The translations under genes were made by a program, and so were the position numbers. Source: JBLIAZ01 sp047631875 (GTDB taxonomy: Bacteria > Bacteroidota > Bacteroidia > Flavobacteriales_C > GCA-002722245). From it: a stretch of DNA of 6,426 bases. Each line of letters begins with the position of its first letter. The first letter of the stretch is position 1. The DNA is taken from positions 1 to 6,426 of the forward strand of contig JBLIAZ010000153.1 of assembly GCA_047631875.1 (NCBI GenBank), written 5' to 3'. Below, one piece after another: positions 1 to 6,015 of the stretch. Under the pieces are notes generated by a model. That model was given only the letters and a program-made list of their open reading frames with translations, was not told the DNA's origin and ran no database searches.

Positions 1-437
1 ATCAGTTTAGCGTCTTTTTTGTAGATGTCAAGGGCGAGCAAAGTGTCAGCTAAATTTTCTATGCCTGTTAATTGATATGGTGGGTCAGCAAACACAATGT
101 CAAATTTTTCGTTGATGCTTTTCAAGGCCCTGAAAACGTCTCCTTTAAAAGGAAAGTAATTGTCCATTCCCAGTTCTTGTTTCATTTTTTTATGAAATTG
201 AAAACACTTAAAATTAGCATCAACGGAAATGACTTTCACAGCGCCTCTGGAAATGAATTCGTACGAAATGTTGCCTGTTCCTGAGAACAAGTCAAGCACA
301 GTGATTTCGTCTAAGTTGTATTGGTTGTTTAAAACATTGAATAAGCTTTCTTTTGCTTGGTCAGTGGTCGGTCTCACGGGTAAACCATTAGGTGCCGTGA
401 TTCTTTTTCCACGAAATTTGCCTGCAACTATTCGCAT
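1..437 (-). CDS. rsmD: 16S rRNA (guanine(966)-N(2))-methyltransferase RsmD, 3' end outside window
   Basis: RsmD uses S-adenosylmethionine to methylate N2 of G966 (E. coli numbering) in 16S rRNA during assembly of the small ribosomal subunit; it acts in the cytoplasm. I translated the minus strand from the ATG at 437-435 and get 145 codons open to the window edge; family members are about 180-190 aa, so roughly the last 40 residues are missing. Visible family marks are the N-terminal MRIVAGKFRGKRI (1-13), the RPTTDQAKESLFNVL stretch (22-36), the SAM-binding motif I LDLFSGTGNISYE (48-60), the acidic VD ending the second strand (72-73), and the catalytic motif IV DPPY (118-121). The start matches the canonical MRIVAG/MRIIAG opening of the family. 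It overlaps the end of the upstream DUF3822 gene by 10 nt, which suggests translational coupling. Family assignment is firm; only the C-terminus is unseen. Confidence 0.95.
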   Translation of the reverse strand, partial: MRIVAGKFRGKRITAPNGLPVRPTTDQAKESLFNVLNNQYNLDEITVLDLFSGTGNISYEFISRGAVKVISVDANFKCFQFHKKMKQELGMDNYFPFKGDVFRALKSINEKFDIVFADPPYQLTGIENLADTLLALDIYKKDAKL

Positions 438-1285
438 AAATATTGTTTGTAAGCGGTGTAAAAATAATGTTTTGGTACGTCGTTTAAGGCGGGAGCGGTG
501 TTTAGCTTTTTTTGTACGGCGCCAAATTGAATTTTTTCAAAATAAGAAAAAGCCAAGTGATGAATTTCATCTCCGGTTTTAATTTCGCCTAGTAAAACAA
601 GTTTTATTTTTTGAGGGTTTAACCCTAATTGTTCGCAAGTGTTCAATACGAAAAACAAAAAGTCTTCAGGGGTACCTATTTCATGAGTACTTCCATGGTG
701 AAATTTTCCGTCATTAAAATACAGTAGTGTTAGTTGTTTATGTTGGTAATTGACATACAGTTCAGAATCGTTGGCCTTGAAGTCGCTGTTCACTGCGTTC
801 AAAAAAACTTTTTGATGATGTGTAAGTTCGAATGACTCTAATGTCTTTTCAAGTAATTTGATAACAGAAGTAGGGATAGCGTAAACAATTTTTAAATTTT
901 CATGATCAACTTCATCTTGTTTAAATTCGCTGTTTGCAGTAGGTCCACAATTTAGTTCTACATAATGTGCTAAGAGAGATGAATCAAAAAGTGGATTCGG
1001 AATAAACGAGTACTGATTGTTTGCAATCGCCACAGACGTTTTTTTGTAATCTCCTTTTAAGGGCAGCGTACATTTTTTTAATAAATTATTTAGTAATTCG
1101 TCCGTATCGTTCTCGTTGAAGATTCGGTATTTTGAATTAATGTTCCATACTGCAACCGCTGTATTCAGTTTCAAATCCGTCACGCAAACTGTGATTGAAA
1201 ACTCATGAAGTTGTATGCTAAGGTGGTAATTAGCGAGGTTGTTCTTGTCGAAAGAGGCATCAATTAATTTGATTGAAGCTTCCAT
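428..1285 (-). CDS. DUF3822 family protein
   Basis: This is a Bacteroidota-specific protein of unknown function, commonly next to rsmD. From the ATG at 1285 it is 285 aa, near the usual family length. Recognisable parts are the N-terminal IKLIDASFD then YHLSIQL (about 20-26), the YAIPTS strand (134-140), the LTLLYFNDGKFHHGSTHEIG segment (186-205), KLVLLGEI (228-235), and the C-terminal CE ending. The alternation of strands with a late small-residue LLGE turn recalls actin-like/PilM-type folds; that is my inference. There is no signal peptide or membrane helix, so it is probably cytoplasmic. Start choice: the ATG at 1285 lies one base after the upstream stop (TAAAATG) with an A-rich lead, typical of the phylum. 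An in-frame ATG at 1315 would add ten residues and overlap the upstream gene by 29 nt. It sits between the pseudopilin-like membrane gene and rsmD in one probable operon. Family call is confident; role is unknown. Confidence 0.85.
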   Translation of the reverse strand: MEASIKLIDASFDKNNLANYHLSIQLHEFSITVCVTDLKLNTAVAVWNINSKYRIFNENDTDELLNNLLKKCTLPLKGDYKKTSVAIANNQYSFIPNPLFDSSLLAHYVELNCGPTANSEFKQDEVDHENLKIVYAIPTSVIKLLEKTLESFELTHHQKVFLNAVNSDFKANDSELYVNYQHKQLTLLYFNDGKFHHGSTHEIGTPEDFLFFVLNTCEQLGLNPQKIKLVLLGEIKTGDEIHHLAFSYFEKIQFGAVQKKLNTAPALNDVPKHYFYTAYKQYLCE

Positions 1286-1286
1286 T

Positions 1287-2516
1287 TTACCAGTTTGCTT
1301 CAGTTGTTGGTTCATTCATGCTACCAACTATTAAGGATTTGTCTTTGTCAAAATTTTCTGGGAGAGTGGCTAACTCCTTTACAAATTCATACTTGCTTGT
1401 TTTTACCTCAAATACATGGATGTTTCTACCGTTTTTGTCCACAATTCCAGCGTTCAATTCAAATGGGTTCTCCGAGAATGGCACGTAGGGCAAGTTGTCT
1501 AAGTTAATTTTTTGGTTTGGGAAGGCTTTTGTTAAAGCAGGAATCATTTCGATTTTCTCCAGTGCTTGACCATTCTTTTTAGCAAGATTAACTGCTGCGG
1601 TGTCGTTTTTGTTCACCAGGTATTTGATTATTTTTATCGAGTCGCTTTTGTAAAAACGAATCAATTCCTCCCAATCGTTGCAGTATCTATTTTTTGCTTC
1701 GTAATAGTTGAGTTCCGCAGTCCTGATATTCAATAGTTTGGCTTTTACTATGTTTTCTCTACTACTTAGAGTTTTGTCAAACAGGATTCTGTCGGAAAAA
1801 GTATAGTATATTTTACTCACCATGATTAAACTACAAAATATCAAAGCAGTGCCAGCAATGTACCTTGTTTTTTTGTTTTCGAGTGTCATTTCCCCGGATA
1901 CATTCAAAAAAATAAAAGCACTACAAAGTAATATGAAAAAACCACTGAGCAAAAATGGACCATAACGTTGTTGGTTTACTTTTTTTGTGCTGATTTGCTT
2001 CCACGTTATCTCATTACCTTCCACTGGTTGTATGGTCTGATTTGCAACGACTATCACATAATTTTCCAGTGTAAGGTTTTGTTTAGTCTCGTTGTACAAA
2101 GTGAGATATTCGTCCTTACTTAAGTGGTTTAAGTTGTGTTTATCATCAATTTCAAACTCTAGGTCACTGATTGTCGAATTTATTTCGTTTTCTTGAAGTG
2201 TGATTTTTTTCAAAGCAACGAAATCTTTTTTCAACTGCGCATCCATTCGTGCACTTGTCAACGAATCTCCTAAACCTTTGTATTGTGCTCTGAGTACTTT
2301 TTTTTCTTCAAATGCAATTTCAGATTGTTTTTGTTGAAGTACGGAACTTAAATGAGGTTCATACTTTTTATCTACAGAATCTTTTATGTTGATGTAAACT
2401 TCTCCGTTTACGTAATATGCGTTTTCTCCTGAGGTAAAAGGGAAGATTATCACACGCAAACCAATGCTAGTAATAATTATGATAAGCAGGTAAGGGAGAA
2501 TTTTTTGAATCATCAC
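1287..2516 (-). CDS. Unrecognised three-helix membrane protein with pseudopilin-like C-terminal half
   Basis: I do not recognise a named family for the full 409 aa. Residues 6-25 form a hydrophobic N-terminal helix (anchor or uncleaved signal). Residues 30-180 are hydrophilic and mostly extracytoplasmic, including a charged, probably coiled-coil segment at about 58-125. Two further membrane helices lie at about 186-206 and 219-238. Directly after the last helix comes a long amphipathic stretch (about 250-300) with KAKLLNIRTAELNYYEAKN, then RYCNDWEELIRFYKSDS, then a soluble domain ending at 409. Membrane helix, helical spine with alternating Arg/Glu, then a small globular domain is the layout of type II secretion/type IV pilus pseudopilins, and the NIRTAE..Y....RY..DW.ELI pattern recalls uncharacterised Bacteroidota proteins I know only loosely. 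I see no clear prepilin peptidase cleavage site. Its stop lies one base before the DUF3822 ATG, so the two are probably made together. The start is the first of two tandem ATGs. Confidence 0.8.
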   Translation of the reverse strand: MMIQKILPYLLIIIITSIGLRVIIFPFTSGENAYYVNGEVYINIKDSVDKKYEPHLSSVLQQKQSEIAFEEKKVLRAQYKGLGDSLTSARMDAQLKKDFVALKKITLQENEINSTISDLEFEIDDKHNLNHLSKDEYLTLYNETKQNLTLENYVIVVANQTIQPVEGNEITWKQISTKKVNQQRYGPFLLSGFFILLCSAFIFLNVSGEMTLENKKTRYIAGTALIFCSLIMVSKIYYTFSDRILFDKTLSSRENIVKAKLLNIRTAELNYYEAKNRYCNDWEELIRFYKSDSIKIIKYLVNKNDTAAVNLAKKNGQALEKIEMIPALTKAFPNQKINLDNLPYVPFSENPFELNAGIVDKNGRNIHVFEVKTSKYEFVKELATLPENFDKDKSLIVGSMNEPTTEANW

Positions 2517-2526
2517 AAAATTTCAA

Positions 2527-2548
2527 CAAAATTATACTAGCAAAAATA
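2527..2548 (-). promoter_or_regulatory. Possible Bacteroidota-type -7 elements for the minus-strand operon
   Basis: On the minus strand two octamers fit the Bacteroidota -7 consensus TAnnTTTG: TATTTTTG at 2548-2541 and TAATTTTG at 2534-2527. They would give 5' leaders of very roughly 18 and 5 nt before the ATG at 2516. Neither has a clear TTTG at the -33 position (the best is an ATTG at 2552-2549, only 14 nt from the second box), so the call rests on the -7 match and location alone. In such an A+T-rich spacer, chance matches are possible. Confidence 0.35.
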
Positions 2549-2602
2549 CAATTAAAATTCAGGAGGCTATTTTATTTAAGTAGTTTTATTTCCTAATTTT
2601 AA

Positions 2603-4045
2603 TTGAACACATTCCTTACTGTTTTGAACAATCCGCTGCAAGATTTTTTTCCATTTGTACCCACCTCCGATCAAAAGAAAGCAATTGCTTCCTTACTCGA
2701 GTTTACGGAATCAACTTTTTCAAAAGAGTTGTACATGTTGAAAGGGTATGCAGGAACTGGAAAAACTACATTAATTTCGTCGTATATTCAGTTTTTGCAA
2801 AACCGGGAGACTAATTTTATTTTAATGGCCCCCACAGGTAGGGCTGCAAAAGTACTGTCAAATTATTCAGGAGAAATTGCTTTAACCATTCATAAGAGTA
2901 TTTACTATCAGCAAAATGTGGATGGAAATGTGGTTTTTAGTTTGCAAAAAAACAAGTTGACGAATTGTATTTTTATTGTGGATGAAGCCTCGATGATTGG
3001 AAATTCGGGAAGCATTGGAGGGTCTTTCAATAGTCAGCAAAAAACATTGTTAGACGACATCATTGATTTCGTTTACACTGGAAAAAATTGTAAATTGATA
3101 TTAATAGGTGATGTAGCTCAATTACCACCTGTGGGAACAGATGATAGTCCTGCCTTAAACAAGGATTATTTAAAATCGAGGTATTCCTTGAATGTCGAGG
3201 TAGATGAGTTGCAAGAGGTTACTAGGCAATCTCTAGATTCTGGAATTTTGTACAACGCTACAGGTTTACGAAAAAAAATAAGTGATAACTCAGTAGTTTA
3301 CCCTTTTTTCGATTTACAAGCATTCCCTGACATTAGAAAGTTGATTGGTGAAGACATTGAGGACAAGTTATCATCCCATTACAGTGAGGATGGAGTGGAG
3401 TCTACAATTGTTATTTGTCGCTCTAACAAACAGGCTAATGGGTTTAATAAATACATTCGTTTTAACGTACTTTACTTAGAGGATGAACTGTCCGCTGCAG
3501 ATTTGCTCATGGTGGTAAAAAATAATTATTATTGGCTTGATCAGTCAGTTGATACAGGATTTATTGCCAATGGGGATGTGGTTGAAGTACTGAGGATAAA
3601 AAACTACGAGGACAAGTTTGGGTTTCGGTTTGCAAATGTGGCCATTAAGTTTTCTGGAGTTGCTCAAAAACAAGCGCAAGAGTTGGAAGTGAAATTATTG
3701 TTGGACACCTTGTACACAGAAACACCTGCTTTAAATAAGGAGCAAAACAATAAGTTATACCAAGAGGTCAGTGAATCGTACGCTGAAATTAAAGACAGAA
3801 GGAAGCGACTTCAAGCAGTCAAGAAGGATGAATACTTTAATGCCGTCCAAATCAAATTTTCTTACGCCATTACTTGCCATAAATCACAAGGGGGACAGTG
3901 GAAAAATGCATTTATCGATCAAGGCTATCTTACAGATGAAATGGTAAATAAAGAATACCTCCGGTGGCTATACACAGCGATTACTCGAGCGCAAGAAAAC
4001 CTTTATTTGTTAAATTTTCACGATAAATTTTTCGGAATCAAATAA
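2603..4045 (+). CDS. RecD/Dda-like superfamily 1 DNA helicase
   Basis: This is an ATP-dependent 5'-3' type (SF1B) helicase of the AAA_30 plus UvrD_C_2 architecture, 480 aa, presumably acting in DNA repair, recombination or replication restart in the cytoplasm. The full motif set is visible: Q-motif TSDQ (21-24), Walker A GYAGTGKTT (48-56), motif Ia APTGRAAKVL (76-85), Walker B IVDEASM (125-131), motif III GDVAQLPPVG (169-178), motif IV VICRSNKQAN (270-279), motif V YAITCHKSQG (421-430) and motif VI WLYTAITRAQ (456-465). The insert around IANGDVVEVL (321-330) fits the SH3-like domain of RecD2/Dda proteins. It is much shorter than RecD or RecD2 and lacks their N-terminal extensions, so it is closer to Dda. 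The start is TTG at 2603: an in-frame TAA lies immediately upstream (2600-2602), and the first in-frame ATG (residue 45) would remove the Q-motif. The MNTFL... opening followed by FPFVPTSDQ fits homologues. All motifs are intact. Confidence 0.92.
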   Translation: MNTFLTVLNNPLQDFFPFVPTSDQKKAIASLLEFTESTFSKELYMLKGYAGTGKTTLISSYIQFLQNRETNFILMAPTGRAAKVLSNYSGEIALTIHKSIYYQQNVDGNVVFSLQKNKLTNCIFIVDEASMIGNSGSIGGSFNSQQKTLLDDIIDFVYTGKNCKLILIGDVAQLPPVGTDDSPALNKDYLKSRYSLNVEVDELQEVTRQSLDSGILYNATGLRKKISDNSVVYPFFDLQAFPDIRKLIGEDIEDKLSSHYSEDGVESTIVICRSNKQANGFNKYIRFNVLYLEDELSAADLLMVVKNNYYWLDQSVDTGFIANGDVVEVLRIKNYEDKFGFRFANVAIKFSGVAQKQAQELEVKLLLDTLYTETPALNKEQNNKLYQEVSESYAEIKDRRKRLQAVKKDEYFNAVQIKFSYAITCHKSQGGQWKNAFIDQGYLTDEMVNKEYLRWLYTAITRAQENLYLLNFHDKFFGIK

Positions 4046-4152
4046 TGCTGAGATGTTCGTTTGAGGTGAAACTCGTCAAGATGAAAACCATAGACCTTAC
4101 TTCATTTGATGATAATGCTACAAAAACCTTACTTTTGACTCTATGTTTTTAA
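4045..4152 (+). CDS. Possible 35-aa small ORF bridging the helicase and lpxK genes
   Basis: The 97 bases between the helicase and lpxK are open throughout in one frame. The ATG at 4045 shares its A with the helicase stop (TAATG) and the frame ends at TAA 4150-4152, 10 nt inside lpxK. The product would begin MLRCSFEVKLVKMK, with a second in-frame ATG at 4081, and end LLLTLCF. I recognise no family, and there is no membrane helix or clear signal. The double overlap would suit translational coupling of helicase to lpxK. Against it, the ORF is short enough to be open by chance and overlaps a good candidate lpxK promoter. It could equally be a non-coding leader. Confidence 0.2.
   Translation: MLRCSFEVKLVKMKTIDLTSFDDNATKTLLLTLCF
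4105..4137 (+). promoter_or_regulatory. Bacteroidota-type promoter for lpxK
   Basis: TTTG at 4105-4108, a 21-nt spacer and TACTTTTG at 4130-4137 match the -33 (TTTG) and -7 (TAnnTTTG) elements of Bacteroidota housekeeping promoters, at the upper end of normal spacing. The -7 box ends five bases before the lpxK ATG at 4143, so transcription would begin about at the start codon, giving a leaderless or nearly leaderless mRNA. It would let lpxK and the phosphorylase be expressed independently of the helicase. Confidence 0.5.
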
Positions 4153-5222
4153 TTAAAGTAGCATTACTTCCTGTTTCATTCTTATACGGTGTGATCGTAT
4201 TTGTAAGAAATAGGCTTTTTGACATGGGTATATTATCTTCTAAATCTTTTGATATTCCTGTGATTTCTGTTGGAAACATTACAGTGGGAGGGACAGGTAA
4301 GTCACCTCATGTGGAGTATTTGATCCGTTTATTAAAGCAAAACAAAAACTTGGCTACACTAAGTCGTGGCTACAAGAGATCCACTAAAGGCTTTTTACTG
4401 GCAACAGATGCTCATGGTCATCATGACATAGGTGATGAGCCTCTGCAGTTTTATAAAAAATTTCCAGAAGTTAAAGTAAGTGTTGATGAAAAGCGAGTTC
4501 ATGGCGTTACTACTTTGATGAATGATTTTCCAAAGCTGGAAGTGGTATTGTTGGATGACGCTTTTCAACATCGTTGGATTGTTCCTGGGTTAAACATATT
4601 ATTAATCAGGTATTCCGATATCGGTGACAAGCAGTTCATGATGCCGTCCGGTTATTTGAGAGAATGGAGACGGGGCAGGAACAGGGCGGACGTTATTATA
4701 GTCACTAAATCTCCGGAGGTATTTTCCCCAATTGAAGCAAGAAGAATTACTAGTGCGCTTGAGCCAAAACCGTATCAAAAAGTATTTTTCTCTTACGTTA
4801 AATACCTGAAAGCCAAGCCCTTTACTCCTGTAGCTGAATTATTGGAGCAAAGAGAGGGGGCTTTTGCTATTGCCGACTTTAAAGTATTGCTCGTTTCTGG
4901 AATTCAAAACTCTTCAAGTTTAAGAACTTATTTGGAACACAAAACGAAAGAAGTTAAGGTGAGTGATTTTGATGACCACCATGATTATTCAATTGCTGAC
5001 CTCTTAAGAATAATTAACGAGTACGACGAAATTGTTGGCACTAAAAAGATTATCATTACCACCGAAAAAGACAGCATGAGGTTGTTGGATGAACGGCTTT
5101 TTCCAATTATCCAAAATTATCCTGTTTTTTACGTTCCAATTGAGATTTTAATTCACCATCAAGAAAATGGTTTTGACACCCTTGTAAAAGATTATGTTCG
5201 CAGAGATAAAAGAATCAGCTGA
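4143..5222 (+). CDS. lpxK: Tetraacyldisaccharide 4'-kinase LpxK (lipid A synthesis)
   Basis: LpxK transfers the ATP gamma-phosphate to the 4' position of disaccharide-1-phosphate, making lipid IVA at the cytoplasmic face of the inner membrane, the sixth step of the Raetz pathway; its presence implies an outer membrane with lipid A. The 359-aa product has an N-terminal hydrophobic helix (about 2-22) for membrane association, the strand ISVGNITVGGTGKSP (41-55) with the Walker A loop, SRGYKR (74-79), GDEP (97-100), LLDDAFQHR (136-144) with the paired Asp of the family's active site, MPSGYLREWRRG (167-178), DFDDHHDY (275-282) and the late TTEKDSMRL (306-314). Length and motif order are normal. 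The start at 4143 gives a typical family opening (short hydrophobic lead, then LLPVSFLYG). The last 29 nt overlap the phosphorylase gene. A candidate promoter ends just upstream of the start. Confidence 0.97.
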   Translation: MFLIKVALLPVSFLYGVIVFVRNRLFDMGILSSKSFDIPVISVGNITVGGTGKSPHVEYLIRLLKQNKNLATLSRGYKRSTKGFLLATDAHGHHDIGDEPLQFYKKFPEVKVSVDEKRVHGVTTLMNDFPKLEVVLLDDAFQHRWIVPGLNILLIRYSDIGDKQFMMPSGYLREWRRGRNRADVIIVTKSPEVFSPIEARRITSALEPKPYQKVFFSYVKYLKAKPFTPVAELLEQREGAFAIADFKVLLVSGIQNSSSLRTYLEHKTKEVKVSDFDDHHDYSIADLLRIINEYDEIVGTKKIIITTEKDSMRLLDERLFPIIQNYPVFYVPIEILIHHQENGFDTLVKDYVRRDKRIS

Positions 5223-6009
5223 TTATATATTTAACTTAACAGGTTTCAAAGCTGAGACAGGAATTGTACTTGGTACAGGACTTGGAGGATTAGTTAAAGA
5301 AATTGTGGTTGAGCACGAAATATCGTATGAAGACATACCTCACTTTCCGTTAAGTACTGTTGAAAGTCACACAGGGAAATTAATATTAGGAAGTTTAGAA
5401 GGGGTTAAAGTTGTGGTAATGCAAGGTCGTTTTCATTATTACGAGGGATATTCTTTACAGCAGATTGTATTTCCTATAAGGGTGATGAAGTTATTGGGAA
5501 TCAATAATTTATTTATTTCTAATGCTGCGGGTGGAATTAATCCAGGTTTGCTCCGGGGTGATTTGGTAATCATCGAAGATCAAATTAATCATTTCCCGGG
5601 TAACCCATTGGTTGGGAAAAACATTGATGAATTGGGGTTTCGTTTTCCAGACATGAGTGCACCTTTTGATAAAGAATTTGTGGAACAAGCAATGAATATT
5701 ACAACAAAAAATGGTATTCAGGCAAAGAAAGGAGTGTATGTTGGGTTGCCAGGTCCGATGTTAGAAACCCCAGCTGAATACAAATATTTGGGAATAATAG
5801 GAGCTGATGTAGTTGGGATGTCTACAGTTCCTGAGGTGATTGCTGCTAGACACATGGGGTTGAGGACTTTTGCATGTTCTATTGTAACCGATGTTTGCTA
5901 TGGAGAGATTAAAAAAGTTGACATTCAAGACATCATTAAAACAGCAATGGCTGCAGAACCGTCATTAAGTTTATTGTTCAGGGAATTGATAAAAATTAAT
6001 AACAAATAA
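5194..6009 (+). CDS. Purine nucleoside phosphorylase (trimeric, PNP/MTAP superfamily)
   Basis: This cytoplasmic enzyme splits purine nucleosides with phosphate into a free base and (deoxy)ribose 1-phosphate for salvage. The 271 aa match the trimeric class I length. Visible parts are the phosphate loop LGTGLGG (26-32), STVESHTGKL (54-63) with His59, QGRFHYYEGY (77-86) with phosphate-binding Arg79 and His81, SNAAGGIN (109-116), GLPGPMLETPAEY (184-196) where Glu191 corresponds to human Glu201, and GMSTVPEV (208-215) with Met209 and Ser210 as in true PNPs. At the position of human Asn243 there is Asp233 (IVTDV), which MTAP also has (Asp220), so substrate range may include 6-amino purines. Ser210 favours PNP over MTAP. 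The start at 5194 gives the usual family opening (MFAEIKESADY...GFKAETGIVLGTG) and overlaps lpxK by 29 nt in another frame, implying co-transcription and probable coupling. Class is certain; exact substrate is not. Confidence 0.95.
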   Translation: MFAEIKESADYIFNLTGFKAETGIVLGTGLGGLVKEIVVEHEISYEDIPHFPLSTVESHTGKLILGSLEGVKVVVMQGRFHYYEGYSLQQIVFPIRVMKLLGINNLFISNAAGGINPGLLRGDLVIIEDQINHFPGNPLVGKNIDELGFRFPDMSAPFDKEFVEQAMNITTKNGIQAKKGVYVGLPGPMLETPAEYKYLGIIGADVVGMSTVPEVIAARHMGLRTFACSIVTDVCYGEIKKVDIQDIIKTAMAAEPSLSLLFRELIKINNK

Positions 6010-6015
6010 AGTAGG

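Noticed and set aside
72..582. Two plus-strand open frames (72-284 and 229-582)
   Set aside because: They lie antisense to rsmD and the end of the DUF3822 gene, both of which have clear family motifs on the minus strand; their translations look like nothing known.
1273..1507. Two plus-strand open frames of about 70 codons
   Set aside because: They are antisense to the C-terminal end of the membrane protein and the start of DUF3822; low-complexity translations with no recognisable domain.
2561..2566. Perfect Shine-Dalgarno-like AGGAGG on the plus strand
   Set aside because: It lies 36 nt before the helicase TTG with no usable start codon at proper spacing, and Bacteroidota seldom rely on such sites; probably chance.
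4059..4072. Possible hairpin (GTTT / AAAC around gaggtg) as a terminator after the helicase gene
   Set aside because: The stem is only four weak pairs and no T-run follows it, so it does not support a terminator.
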